Shown here in pieces: positions 1 through 11,471 of a DNA stretch of 64,000 bases (positions are counted from its first letter, which is position 1; every line of letters begins with the position of its first letter). The stretch is from positions 1 to 64,000 of the forward strand of contig CAUJGQ010000044.1 in assembly GCA_963170165.1 (NCBI GenBank). The letters run 5' to 3'. Under the pieces are notes generated by a model. The model ran no database searches and was not told the origin of the DNA. It was given only the letters and a program-made list of their open reading frames with translations. A program made the position numbers and the translations under genes. This stretch comes from Chloroflexota bacterium. Lineage in GTDB: Bacteria > Chloroflexota > Dehalococcoidia > CAUJGQ01.

Positions 1-100
1 TACCGGCCAGCGAGCCGCCGTGCTTGTGCATGCCTTCCCGCTTGGCGGCGAGCTTCCGCGCGCGCCGCTCCTGCCGTGTGACGCCGCGGTCCTCGGCCAC
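1..100 (-). CDS. Partial small basic protein (C-terminus outside window)
   Basis: Minus-strand GTG at 98-100 preceded by AAGGTGAGG; translates VAEDRGVTRQERRARKLAAKREGMHKHGGSLAG, open to window edge. Confidence 0.4.
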   Translation of the reverse strand, partial: MAEDRGVTRQERRARKLAAKREGMHKHGGSLAG

Positions 101-194
101 ACCCTCACCTTGCTGATCAAGAGAGTAAGCAGATTCTCCCGCCGCCGGGTGGTTCCGTCAAGCGCGGTCCCCGGCATGCACGCGACGGCGGCCG

Positions 195-1061
195 TCACGC
201 TGCCGCGCGCCGCGCCAGCTCCGCCTCGGCGGCGATGAACCCAAACGCTGCCCACTGCGGCCCGGCGTACACCCGCCGAAACCACTCCAGGGCCTCATCG
301 TCTCGCCCGTTGTACAGATGCCAGTTGCCGATGCCATAGCCGGCGGTTGAGTCGTGCATCGCTGCGCTGGAGTTCTCGGGCGTCGCCAGCAGATCCTCGG
401 GCTTGATCGACTGCTGATACAGCAACAGTAGCCGGTGGTACGCTCCGTTCTCGATGACGTCCATCTCCGGGCCAAACGGGGCGAGCGTGGCCGCCGCATC
501 CTCCTCGCGCCCCAGCCGGCGCAGGGTCATGTACAGCCAGTGACCGGCAGCGACGCGCATGTCGTCATTGCCGGAGGCGGCCAGGCAGGACTGCCATGCG
601 GTCAACGCCCTGCCGAAATCGCCCTGGAGATACCGTGACAGGGCCAGGTGGTACCAGACGTTGGTATGGAGGGTGCTCGTCGGAATCCCGCGGGCGTTCG
701 GTGCACCGTCCAGCTCGACCTCGTCCGGCCGGCCCTCCATGAGGAGCACGGCGCGTTCCAGGTTAGCGGCCGCCTCGGGGAAACGCCGGAGCGTGATGAA
801 GCGGTGGCCTCGATGGCGGTAGATCCGCGGATCATCGGGCCAGCGGGCGATACCGTCGGTAAACACCTGCAGCGCGTCGTTGTACCGGCCGAGGTACGCC
901 AGCCTCCGACCGGCCCAGATCAGGGCATCCGGGCTATCGGGTTGGGCGCGGGCGGCCTCCTGCGCCTCCGCGAGCTGCGCCTCCAACCGTTCACGGACAT
1001 CACCGGCCATCGGCGGTGGTGGCAACTGGTCGCCCAGCAGGGTGGTGATGCTGTCGGCCAT
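195..1061 (-). CDS. Tetratricopeptide-repeat-like protein
   Basis: 288-aa ORF with TPR-like helical repeats (ALIWAGRRLAYLGRYNDALQVFTDGIARWPDDPRIYRHRGHRFITLRRFPEAAANLERA). Confidence 0.8.
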   Translation of the reverse strand: MADSITTLLGDQLPPPPMAGDVRERLEAQLAEAQEAARAQPDSPDALIWAGRRLAYLGRYNDALQVFTDGIARWPDDPRIYRHRGHRFITLRRFPEAAANLERAVLLMEGRPDEVELDGAPNARGIPTSTLHTNVWYHLALSRYLQGDFGRALTAWQSCLAASGNDDMRVAAGHWLYMTLRRLGREEDAAATLAPFGPEMDVIENGAYHRLLLLYQQSIKPEDLLATPENSSAAMHDSTAGYGIGNWHLYNGRDDEALEWFRRVYAGPQWAAFGFIAAEAELARRAAA

Positions 1062-1065
1062 CGAT

Positions 1066-2058
1066 TCACCTCACGGGCGTGGCAGCCGGCACGCAGGCCG
1101 GCGCCAGTAGTTCCAGGGTGCCCTGGTCCGCATCGAGCCGGGCATCAACGCCCAGTGGTAATGCCGCGCGATACGGCGTATGGCCACAGGGGAAGCCATA
1201 CAGCACCGGCACACCCAACGGCCCGAACCGATCGGCAAGAATCTGCTGCAGTGAGAAGCTCCGTTCGTCATCTGCTGGCCGGTCACAGGTGGGAGAGTCG
1301 CCGAACAGCACGCCGAGCACGCCGTCGAGCACGCCTGCAAACGCAAGCTGGGTCAGCATCCGGTCGACACGGTAGGGCTTTTCGTCGACATCCTCCAGCA
1401 CGAGGATGCAACCGCGCGCATCCAGCTGCCAGCGGGTCCCTGCCAGCGAGGCGACCAGGGTGAGATTGCCGCCGGCCAGCGCGCCTTCGGCCGACCCAGG
1501 CAGGACTGCCGTCAGTGGTGGATTCTCCGGCGGCGGCGTGATCGTGCCCAGCGGAGCGGCGGATGTCAGCGCTCGGCGCAATGCCTCAGCGGTCCACGGG
1601 TGGGCCCCGGGCTCGTCACCCTGCCGCGCGACCATGGTGGCGTGCAACGTCACCTGGCCCGTCTCGCGGCGGAAGGCCTGATGCAAGGCCGTGATATCGC
1701 TGTAGCCGCCGAACGGCTTGGGATTAGCACGAACCACCTCCCAATCGATGTGCGGCAGCACCCGCATCGACCCGTAGCCGCCCTTGGCACACAACACGGC
1801 GGCAATCGCCTGATCGGCGAACGCGGCGGTCAGTTCCTCGCCGTTGGCACGGTCGCTCTCCCCGGCCAGATAGGCGCGGCCGGACGCCGTGGACGGCAGG
1901 CAGCGTACCTGGAAACCCCAGCCCTGGAGCATCCGGACGCCATCGGCCAGCCGCGCTGGGTCAACGCGACCAGAGGGAGCGATGACCGCGATGGTGTCGC
2001 CGGGGATTAGCGCACGCGGTCGTACCAGGGGCAAGGTTGTCCGGGTGAGGGCAGTCAC
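1066..2058 (-). CDS. LD-carboxypeptidase (peptidase S66 family)
   Basis: AVIAPSG, CAKGGYGSMRVLPHIDW and GYSDITALH motifs typical of S66. Confidence 0.87.
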   Translation of the reverse strand: MTALTRTTLPLVRPRALIPGDTIAVIAPSGRVDPARLADGVRMLQGWGFQVRCLPSTASGRAYLAGESDRANGEELTAAFADQAIAAVLCAKGGYGSMRVLPHIDWEVVRANPKPFGGYSDITALHQAFRRETGQVTLHATMVARQGDEPGAHPWTAEALRRALTSAAPLGTITPPPENPPLTAVLPGSAEGALAGGNLTLVASLAGTRWQLDARGCILVLEDVDEKPYRVDRMLTQLAFAGVLDGVLGVLFGDSPTCDRPADDERSFSLQQILADRFGPLGVPVLYGFPCGHTPYRAALPLGVDARLDADQGTLELLAPACVPAATPVR

Positions 2059-2076
2059 AGTCGTTCCTCCGGCAGG

Positions 2077-3303
2077 CTAGAATCCATCCTGGCACAGCGG
2101 CGCATAGGCAGTGCGAAACAGCGCGTCAGCGCCCGGCAGCGTCGCAGGCTCGTGCACCTGTACCAGCCCGGCGCGCGCCAGCACCGATGGCGGCCGGTGC
2201 CCCGAGGCGACCACGGCAAGAGCGCGCGGGTCAAGCGTGATCTCCGGGGGAGTGTTGACGCGCTGCACCCGGCCGCAGCCGCCTTCCGCGGTTAGCCGCC
2301 ACGTCCCGCTGTTCCACGGGCACAGCCCGTCTGGCACGGCAAAGGTCAGGCGGCCGTCGGCGTCATAGCCTCGGCCTTCCAGCGCCGCCACCAGATCCAC
2401 GATCCGCACCAGCGTTCCATCCCAAGCACGCAGGTTGAGCAGGCGCGGTTCCTGCACGTGGTGAAACAGCGGATCGTCCTCCGGCACCCAGTACAGCAGG
2501 ATGGAACTGGCCAGGTCGTAACCGGCCAAGGTACGGATAAGGGCGCGATGAGCGGCAGGTGTCAGCCAGGTGAGGTGGGCACGGATGCGCTGTGACGGAC
2601 CGGGGTCATCGCTCGGCCGCTGTTCCACCATCAGCACCGCGTAGCCGAGCAGGCTGTCTGCCTCCTCATACACGATCACCAGCACCGGCGGGCGCTCCGG
2701 CGGCCACGGGCGCAGCACGCTGTTGCGCCAGCGCCGCTCGTCCCGCACCAGGCACAATGTTCGCGGCTCAGCGAAGCGCTCGTAGCAGCCGGCCAGCAGC
2801 GGATACGCGTCCTTGGAGGGAACGAACCGCGTGCGCCCCGGAACAGGAATATCGTCGACGAATCGCAACGTGCGCGGGTCAAAGTCGGAGCGGTATTGGG
2901 TGGAGGCAATTCCATAGCCAAAGCGCTGATAAATGGCCGCCATCGAGGCCCACAGCATTGCCACCGGCTGCCCGCTCTCACGCATCTGCTGAAAGGCGAG
3001 CGTCATCATCTGCCGCAGGTGCCCCTGGCGGCGGTGGGTGGGATGGGTGCTAACGGCGGTGACACCACCGCAGCCGATGTCCCGTCCGTTCCAGCGCATG
3101 GTGAACGGCAGCACGCCCATCTGCGACACTGCCGCGCCGTCATCGAAGGCACACAGGGTCTGCTCCGGCGTCAGCCAGTCCATCGCCATCAGCCGGTCAA
3201 TGTCGGCATCGGCGGTGCTGGAGCCAAATCCCAACGAATCGTTGTAGAAGAAGCCGCGCATCTCCTCCGCGCGCGCCGAGCGATACTCAACCGCCAAGGT
3301 CAC
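2077..3303 (-). CDS. GNAT-family N-acetyltransferase, Eis-like
   Basis: GTG start at 3303 (VTLAVEYRSARAEEMRGFF) preferred over the longer ORF; TAVSTHPTHRRQGHLRQMM acetyl-CoA-binding motif and C-terminal sterol-carrier-like half. Confidence 0.8.
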   Translation of the reverse strand: MTLAVEYRSARAEEMRGFFYNDSLGFGSSTADADIDRLMAMDWLTPEQTLCAFDDGAAVSQMGVLPFTMRWNGRDIGCGGVTAVSTHPTHRRQGHLRQMMTLAFQQMRESGQPVAMLWASMAAIYQRFGYGIASTQYRSDFDPRTLRFVDDIPVPGRTRFVPSKDAYPLLAGCYERFAEPRTLCLVRDERRWRNSVLRPWPPERPPVLVIVYEEADSLLGYAVLMVEQRPSDDPGPSQRIRAHLTWLTPAAHRALIRTLAGYDLASSILLYWVPEDDPLFHHVQEPRLLNLRAWDGTLVRIVDLVAALEGRGYDADGRLTFAVPDGLCPWNSGTWRLTAEGGCGRVQRVNTPPEITLDPRALAVVASGHRPPSVLARAGLVQVHEPATLPGADALFRTAYAPLCQDGF

Positions 3304-3367
3304 CCTCCCCAGACGCGACGGGACGTTCTGGCGCAGGGTACACTGCGGACGAACACGGGAGAAGCGT

Positions 3368-3748
3368 GTGACCCGGATTGCGCTCACCATCCTCGGCGTG
3401 CTCGGCGCGTTCATCTGGGCGGCGGCGTTCATGCGGGCGCCCGGCGCCGCATTGGAGGTATTGCTCGCCCTCTCGCCGGTGGTCGTGACCGCCTGGCTGA
3501 TTCTGATGCTTACCATGCGCCGCCACGGTCGTGCCGGCGTGCGCGACGGTACAGCGGCTGCGATAGACCGGGCTGCGGTGCTGGCCCGGGATGATCATCG
3601 TTGCCATGCCTGCGGATCAGCAGCAGCGGCGACAGTGATCGCACGGCGGCCGCCGCGGCGTGCTGAACCTGACCCGCTGGCGCGGTTTATCACGCTTTGC
3701 GCGGGCTGTGCCACCAACAGCCCGCTGTATCGACCTTCCCGGCAATGA
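3368..3748 (+). CDS. Small membrane protein with C-terminal paired-Cys (HNH-like) segment
   Basis: GTG start; two N-terminal hydrophobic segments, then DDHRCHACGS ... CAGCA; stop overlaps the next ATG by ATGA. Confidence 0.55.
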   Translation: MTRIALTILGVLGAFIWAAAFMRAPGAALEVLLALSPVVVTAWLILMLTMRRHGRAGVRDGTAAAIDRAAVLARDDHRCHACGSAAAATVIARRPPRRAEPDPLARFITLCAGCATNSPLYRPSRQ

Positions 3749-4566
3749 GGTCGCTCCCGCTCCCGCGGCGCCGCCGCTACCGCATTGCCCTGCTCTCGGC
3801 AGTCGTGCTAGCGGGGTACCTGGTGCTGCTGTCTGGCCTGCGCTGGCTGGGCGGGGATGACCGCTCTCCCGCCGCCCGCCGGACACAAGCCCAAGCGGCA
3901 GTAACGGCGGAGAACTGGGGGTTAGTGCCCGTGCCCGAGCGCGACCACCTCAGCCGGGCCATTGACGACGCCTGGCGCGGCCTGCGCAGCTACCGGATGC
4001 GGTACACCACCGGGCTTCCGGACCAGCTGGCCGGTGGCGGATTCGAGACGGAAGCAACCTCGGTATTCCTGCTGGATGGCAGCGGCCGCATCAGCGCGCA
4101 GCGCGACACGAACTTCCTCTCGGCCCAAAGCCCAGCCAGTTCGGGACGCGAGGAGCGGTTCGAGGGCTTTCGCATCCTCAGCGATCAGCGCACCATCGGT
4201 CAGGGCGGACGCAAGATCAACCGCTCCGAGTTGATCTACCAGAAGTTCGGCGATGGCGTCTGGGTATGCGAGCGTACGGAACCGTCGCCGTTGCCTCCGC
4301 CGCTACCAGGGGTCAACCTGGCGGATTCAGGGGATGCCGGGTTTCGGGAAATGGACGGGCGGCAGGTGCGCGGCTTCCGGGTGGCGCTGGGGGCGTTCGG
4401 GCTGCGGCAACCGGCGACGGTGTGGATTGACACTGAGTCGCTGTTGCTGCGGGCGATGGAAACGGAGGGCGGACCGCGGGGCCGTCATGAGTGGTGGCGC
4501 TATTCCGGGTTTGACGAACCGGCCACCATCAGCCCCCCTCGCGACGTGGCTTGTCAGGATTCGTGA
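3745..4566 (+). CDS. Membrane-anchored hypothetical protein
   Basis: ATG at 3745 overlaps the preceding stop; N-terminal TM segment followed by a 240-aa extracytoplasmic domain. Confidence 0.65.
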   Translation: MRSLPLPRRRRYRIALLSAVVLAGYLVLLSGLRWLGGDDRSPAARRTQAQAAVTAENWGLVPVPERDHLSRAIDDAWRGLRSYRMRYTTGLPDQLAGGGFETEATSVFLLDGSGRISAQRDTNFLSAQSPASSGREERFEGFRILSDQRTIGQGGRKINRSELIYQKFGDGVWVCERTEPSPLPPPLPGVNLADSGDAGFREMDGRQVRGFRVALGAFGLRQPATVWIDTESLLLRAMETEGGPRGRHEWWRYSGFDEPATISPPRDVACQDS

Positions 4567-4630
4567 GCACGGTTGCACGTTCCTTGCCACCGTGTCACGC
4601 TGCCGGACAGCAGTGGCAGGGGAGACAGGC

Positions 4631-5173
4631 ATGGCAACGCAAGCGCAGATTGACGAGCTGATCAGCAAAATGACCTCCCAGCGCGCGGAGCTGCTCGCCC
4701 AGGCACGGGGGCTGTCCGATGCGGAAGCGTCCCTGCGTCCCGAGGGCAAGACCGGTGAAGCGGAGTGGAGCCCAAAGGAACAGCTCGCCCATCTGTGGGA
4801 AATGGAGCGCAGCTACATCGCCTGGGTGCGCCGCGCACTCGCGGAAGATGAGCCCGACCTTACCGGTGTGCGGGGGGCACCGGTCGCCATCCCCGTAGAG
4901 CGCGCCCGCTCGCATTCCGTCGCCGAACTCCTCGCCGCCCTGGAGGCCGAACGCGAGCAGACCGCCGCCTTCATCGCCGGACTGACACCAGAACAGTACG
5001 ACCGCCGGGCATCGCAGCCGATGTTCGGCAGCCTGACGGTGCTGCAGTGGCTGCGCTCATTTTACCGGCACGACCGTATGCATCAGGATCAGATCGCCGG
5101 CCGCGACCCGGAGTACAAGCCGCGCTTTGCCGGCGGGGCCGAGCCGGACCAACGCCGCCGCGGTCGCTCGTAG
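4631..5173 (+). CDS. DinB-family protein
   Basis: ATG after GGGAGACAGGC; EWSPKEQLAHLWEMERSY and HDRMHQDQI His pattern of DinB/YfiT-like fold. Confidence 0.8.
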   Translation: MATQAQIDELISKMTSQRAELLAQARGLSDAEASLRPEGKTGEAEWSPKEQLAHLWEMERSYIAWVRRALAEDEPDLTGVRGAPVAIPVERARSHSVAELLAALEAEREQTAAFIAGLTPEQYDRRASQPMFGSLTVLQWLRSFYRHDRMHQDQIAGRDPEYKPRFAGGAEPDQRRRGRS

Positions 5174-5202
5174 ACTGCGCGAGCCGAAGGAGGCGCCCGT
5201 CA

Positions 5203-6180
5203 ATGGCTGGACCACGGGTCTTTGTCGCGCGGAAACTACCAGGTACGGCGTTGGAGCGGCTGGGCGCTCGGACCGCGATGCGGCTATGGGAGGCTCCGTT
5301 GCCTCCCCCGCGGGATGTGCTGCTGGCCGAGGCAAGGGATGCCGAGGGGCTGCTGACGCTGCTGACCGACCGCGTCGATCGCGAGTTGCTCGAGGGCTCG
5401 CTCGTGCTGCGCTCGGTCTCCAACATGGCGGTCGGTTTCGACAACATCGATGTAGCCACCTGTACGGCACGTGGCATCGCCGTCGGCAACACCCCCGGCG
5501 TGCTGACGGACACGACCGCAGACTTCGCGTTTGCGTTGCTGATGGCCGGAGCGCGACGCGTCGTCGAGGGTGACCGCTTTGTGCGCGAGGGTCACTGGAA
5601 AACCTGGGACCCGGGGCTATTGCTGGGACAAGATATCCACGGCGCAACCATCAGCATCGCCGGCATGGGACAGATCGGCCAGGCGGTTGCGCGCCGCGCT
5701 CACGGCTTCGGCATGCGCATCCTGTACACGGACGAGATTCCCCGTCCCGAGATCGACCAGGCTACCGGCGCCACCCGCGTCGATAAGGACACTCTATTGC
5801 GCGAGGCAGACTTCCTCACCCTGCATGTGCCGCTGACACGCGAGACGCGGCACTTCATCGGTGCGCGCGAGCTGGCGATGATGAAGCCCGCATCGCTGCT
5901 GATCAACACATCGCGCGGCCCGGTGGTGGACCAGGCCGCGCTGGCCGAGGCGCTGCGCGCGGGCCAGCCCGGCGGAGCGGCGCTCGACGTGACCGAGCCA
6001 GAGCCGATCGCGATGGATGACCCCCTGCTGGCCCTGCCAAACGTGATCATCGCGCCACACATCGCCAGCGGCAGCCGGGTCACCCGTGCAAAGATGGCGG
6101 ACATGGCCGTAGACAATCTGCTCGCCGGCTTGCGCGGTGAGCGCCCGCCTCACTGCGTGAACCCGGAGGTCTTCACGTAG
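5203..6180 (+). CDS. D-2-hydroxyacid dehydrogenase (glyoxylate/hydroxypyruvate reductase-like)
   Basis: SD GAAGGAGG; VGFDNIDVATCTARGIAVGNTPGVLTDTTADFAFALL and catalytic PHIASGS. Confidence 0.88.
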   Translation: MAGPRVFVARKLPGTALERLGARTAMRLWEAPLPPPRDVLLAEARDAEGLLTLLTDRVDRELLEGSLVLRSVSNMAVGFDNIDVATCTARGIAVGNTPGVLTDTTADFAFALLMAGARRVVEGDRFVREGHWKTWDPGLLLGQDIHGATISIAGMGQIGQAVARRAHGFGMRILYTDEIPRPEIDQATGATRVDKDTLLREADFLTLHVPLTRETRHFIGARELAMMKPASLLINTSRGPVVDQAALAEALRAGQPGGAALDVTEPEPIAMDDPLLALPNVIIAPHIASGSRVTRAKMADMAVDNLLAGLRGERPPHCVNPEVFT

Positions 6181-6271
6181 CGAACGCCCGCGCCCGCCAG
6201 GCGGAGGCCCGCCCACCACGGGGATCTGCCGGCCGCAGAGCATCGCCGGCCGGACCACCGAGGAGGAACCC

Positions 6272-7189
6272 ATGCGTGAAGTGACTGCTGATCTACAATT
6301 CCCGGAAGGGCCGCTGCTGCTACCGAACGGCGACCTGCTGGTGACGGAGATTCGCGCGGGGCGGATCGCGCGAGTCTCGCCAGACGGTACGGTCACTCCC
6401 TTCGCTAGCACCGGTGGAGGGCCGAACGGCGCCGCCATCGGACCGGACGGCGCGATTTATGTCACGCAGAACGGCGGGTTCCGGTGGATTGAGCGGAGGT
6501 CTCCGGTAACTGGGGAGATGGTGCTTTACCCGGGAGAGCGGCCGGCAGACTACATCGGCGGCCAGATCCAGCGGGTAAGCGCGGACGGCCGTGACGTTAC
6601 CACGCTCTACCGTGGGTGCGATGGCGAGCCGCTCAAGGGACCAAACGACCTCGTGTTCGACCGGGAAGGCAACTTCTACTTCACCGACCACGGCAAGACC
6701 TATGGCCGGCAACGCGACCGCACCGGTGTGTTCTATGCCTCGCCTGACGGCCGCTTTATCCGCGAGATCATCTTCCCCCTGGAAGCGCCGAACGGCATCG
6801 GTCTGTCACCGGACGGGCGAACGCTGTACGTGGCAGAGACGCCAACCGGCCGGCTATGGGCGTTCGAGATCACCGCGCCCGGTGTGATTGGCCGCCGGCA
6901 CGTTGTCGCCACAGTGCCGGGGGCAGCACCGCTTGGGTATGCCATGTGCGACTCGCTGTGTGTGGATAGCGCCGGCAACATCATCGTTGCCACGCTGGTC
7001 AACGGCGGCATTACCTCAATCTCACCGGATGGCGCCACGGTCGTGCATACGCCGTGCCCGGACCCGCTCACAACCAACGCCTGCTTCGGCGGGCCGGATT
7101 TGCGCACGCTGTATGTCACGCTCAGCACCACCGGCCGGTTGGTGGCATTTGACGATTGGCCGGTGACCGGGCTTCGCCTCGCTTTTTAG
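6272..7189 (+). CDS. SMP-30/gluconolactonase/LRE-family protein
   Basis: FPEGPLLLPNGDLLVTEI, GPNDLVFDREGNFYFTD, APNGIGLSPDGRTLYVAET motifs. Confidence 0.87.
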   Translation: MREVTADLQFPEGPLLLPNGDLLVTEIRAGRIARVSPDGTVTPFASTGGGPNGAAIGPDGAIYVTQNGGFRWIERRSPVTGEMVLYPGERPADYIGGQIQRVSADGRDVTTLYRGCDGEPLKGPNDLVFDREGNFYFTDHGKTYGRQRDRTGVFYASPDGRFIREIIFPLEAPNGIGLSPDGRTLYVAETPTGRLWAFEITAPGVIGRRHVVATVPGAAPLGYAMCDSLCVDSAGNIIVATLVNGGITSISPDGATVVHTPCPDPLTTNACFGGPDLRTLYVTLSTTGRLVAFDDWPVTGLRLAF

Positions 7190-9027
7190 CGGGCGGGACG
7201 CACCCAGAACGGCGCCGATCCATCCGCGATCTTGCGCGGGGCGCTGCCGTCTGCGCCCATCAGCCAGACTTCAGAAACAAAGACCGTTCCCTGACCCTGG
7301 CGATGGCGGACTTCATAGGCGATCTGTGCGCCGTCGTTCGACAGCGACGGCGAGGCGAGCAGCAGCCGCGCCAGCCCGGCGACTGGCTCGGTCGAGGTCG
7401 AATAGACCGCCCGTGTTCCGGCCGCGGTCAGGATAGAGATGGTCTCAATGAACCGGCCACCCTGCTGATCGCTCTGGGCAAAAACGATGGAGCGGCCGTC
7501 TACCGACCAGGCCACATCACGCGGGGCATGAGCGCCGCTCTTCTCGAAGCGGGCATCGAGCGAACGCGCTGCGGCCAAATCCTCTGCACTCGGACTCGCG
7601 GAGCACACGCCACCACCGATAGCAAACCCGCCAGCACCGGGCGAACCCGCCTGCATGGTCGGGCCGGCGATCAGCAAGTTATTTGGTGCGATCGCGCCTT
7701 CATACAGCGAGCACCACTGCAGGAAGCTTTCCAGCGGGCTGGCCAGCCGCGGCACTGCCACATCGATGGCCGCACCGTCTGCGGTGGCTATCATCATCAC
7801 GCCGAACATCCGGCCCGACGCGCCGATGCTAAGCGGCCCGATCAGCGCGCGGCTCCCGTCTGGTGACAGGGTAACGGACAGATACTGCCCATCGGTGCGG
7901 TTGGCGGTCAACCGTCGGAGATGAGCCGAAAGGTCGATCTGCGATCGCTGGGTTGTGCCCCGAACCGTGCGATGCACGTGAAGCGTCAGCGGCGTGGTCG
8001 ATGCAGCAGCGCCGCGCTTCGGCGTGAGCCAGGCAAAGGTTGACAGATCAGCGGACACGATAAAGTCGCTGTCCGGCGCCGGTGATGGCAGCACCTCCTG
8101 CCGGCCGGTGCCGGGATCGTGCAGCACCAGCTGACCGGATGGCAGCCGAACGGCCAGGCGGCCGGCGGCCGGCGAACGGCTCGGAGCGGGCGGTGCCGTC
8201 ACGGTCACCGCGGACGTAGGCGTGCGGGTTGCCGTCGCTGGCACAACCGTGGCTGTCCGGGTGGCGGTCACCGGCTGTGCTGTCACGATTGGGGTATGGA
8301 CCGTTGCAGGAGGCGAAGCGGTGACCGTCGAACGGGCCTGGGTGTTCGACCAGCCGATATCGACGGACACCCACCGAATATCCGTCCCGGGCTGGGGGGT
8401 GTTCCACGCCAGGGCGAACCGAGAGGCTTCCATCACGTGGGAGCGGCCATCCCACGGGTCGTTGTACGTGACCTTGTCATCGGTCATGCCGGCCACGATG
8501 ATGGCGTGCACTTGCCGCCCGTCAGCGGCCCTGCCGTCAAGCCTGCGCCAATCCATCACGATCACAATCACCGGCAGCCCCTGGCGTAGCCGGTCGCGGA
8601 GAAACGTCTTCCAGTTCTGCGCGAACTGCGCTTGATCGCCCGCAGCCGGGTAACCGGCTGTGGCACTCAGCATTCCTCCGGAGAGCGCAGGTAGCAGATC
8701 CGTCGCCAGCCCAGGGTCGATGCCCTTGTTGGCGTTGGGGGATCGCTCACGGAACCGGCGCCGAACCTCCATGTAATCGGTGATCGCACCGGCCGGCAAT
8801 CGTTCCTGGACGGTCTTTGTTTGGAGCAGCATCGCTACGGATGCCGGCAGGCAATTGTAGTTGCCTGCGTCCTTGGTCGTGCCAGAGGGCAGGGCGGGGG
8901 CGAAGCGCTGCGCGACTTGTGGTACCTCGAGGTAGAGCGTTTCAGCGGCCTGCAGCGAACGGACACCGGCCAGGACCGGCGCGACGGCCAGCAACAGAAG
9001 CAGTGCGCAGCGCCGGCGGCCGCTCAT
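7186..9027 (-). CDS. Secreted C39-like peptidase domain fused to a TolB/WD40-like beta-propeller
   Basis: Signal peptide; NYNCLPASVAMLLQT catalytic Cys region, HAIIVAGMTDDKVTYNDPW; Thr/Val/Ala-rich linker; SPDGSRALIG and SLSNDGAQIAYEV repeats. Confidence 0.78.
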   Translation of the reverse strand: MSGRRRCALLLLLAVAPVLAGVRSLQAAETLYLEVPQVAQRFAPALPSGTTKDAGNYNCLPASVAMLLQTKTVQERLPAGAITDYMEVRRRFRERSPNANKGIDPGLATDLLPALSGGMLSATAGYPAAGDQAQFAQNWKTFLRDRLRQGLPVIVIVMDWRRLDGRAADGRQVHAIIVAGMTDDKVTYNDPWDGRSHVMEASRFALAWNTPQPGTDIRWVSVDIGWSNTQARSTVTASPPATVHTPIVTAQPVTATRTATVVPATATRTPTSAVTVTAPPAPSRSPAAGRLAVRLPSGQLVLHDPGTGRQEVLPSPAPDSDFIVSADLSTFAWLTPKRGAAASTTPLTLHVHRTVRGTTQRSQIDLSAHLRRLTANRTDGQYLSVTLSPDGSRALIGPLSIGASGRMFGVMMIATADGAAIDVAVPRLASPLESFLQWCSLYEGAIAPNNLLIAGPTMQAGSPGAGGFAIGGGVCSASPSAEDLAAARSLDARFEKSGAHAPRDVAWSVDGRSIVFAQSDQQGGRFIETISILTAAGTRAVYSTSTEPVAGLARLLLASPSLSNDGAQIAYEVRHRQGQGTVFVSEVWLMGADGSAPRKIADGSAPFWVRPAR

Positions 9028-9590
9028 GGCGATAGTCTCAACGTCTGCAAAATCGCCTCGAGCTGCGGCGTCACATCGACGACCGGACCGGTGGTGGCTG
9101 TAATGGTGATGGTGCCGCCACGGTACGGCGCCTGAATCGTCACGGCCTCGGTGGGGACGGCGAATCCGGCCGGGTCCTGCCAGACACCATCCAGCCCGGC
9201 GAACCGGTAAGGCCGCCCACCCTGTACCGCCGCCCGATCAAACGGCACATCCGGCGCCACATCAACCGCAATCAAGGCGAAGCCACGGTCAGCAGGGGCG
9301 CTGGGCGGATAGAGCGCCAGCCCGGCGCCATCTGCCGTGCGCAGGGCCTGCCAGTCCGGCGGGTGACGCAACTCGATGCCTGCCTCGGGCGCAGTGGCCT
9401 CCCGCCAATTCGGCCCCGGTGTGTGCGCAGCAACCGGCCGGCCCCGCAGCGGTGGGATACGGTTGTCGCGGGCGCCAGATGGCGTTTGGCCGGTGCGTCC
9501 CCCGGCCGCTGCGCCGCCGGCGCCGGCGCAGCCCGCCAGCACCACCAGTGCCCCAGTGACGGCGACGAGCAGCTGTCTGGTAACGACCAT
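9024..9590 (-). CDS. Putative lipoprotein
   Basis: ATG at 9590; signal peptide with lipobox VVLAGC; 4-bp overlap with downstream C39 gene. Confidence 0.7.
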   Translation of the reverse strand: MVVTRQLLVAVTGALVVLAGCAGAGGAAAGGRTGQTPSGARDNRIPPLRGRPVAAHTPGPNWREATAPEAGIELRHPPDWQALRTADGAGLALYPPSAPADRGFALIAVDVAPDVPFDRAAVQGGRPYRFAGLDGVWQDPAGFAVPTEAVTIQAPYRGGTITITATTGPVVDVTPQLEAILQTLRLSP

Positions 9591-9878
9591 TGCCGGTAGT
9601 CTGGACAGAGTGGCAGCAAGTGTCAAGCGTTCTGCCTTGTTCCTGGTGAGTGGCTGTGCTAGCGTCGAAGGCAGAGTGGGGGGAAGCGCCGGACGGAGGC
9701 GGCCCCAGACCGGCCCGGCCCCGAGCAGACTGGTGGCCGGGCCGGTGCGTGCGGGGCGCTGTCGCATCCGCCGCCTGACCTGCGCCCAACTCCTTAGTGC
9801 GCCGCGCGGCCCCGCTTCCGCCCCGGAGCACACGACGCAGTCACACCGCGCGCCCGCGCGGGGGAGAAGGACGGCTCC

Positions 9879-11426
<1,548 letters not shown>

Positions 11427-11471
11427 TGCGGCGGCCGCGCGGCCGGCCGGCGTCACCGGAGGGAGCGTCAT

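Noticed and set aside
3304-3516. N-terminal extension of the Eis-like acetyltransferase ORF
   Set aside because: Extension is low-complexity and overlaps the divergent CDS; conserved sequence begins at the GTG at 3303
8160-8340. DNA-level tandem repeat at the C39/propeller linker
   Set aside because: The repetitiveness is at protein level (Thr/Ala/Val linker); DNA copies are imperfect and explained by coding
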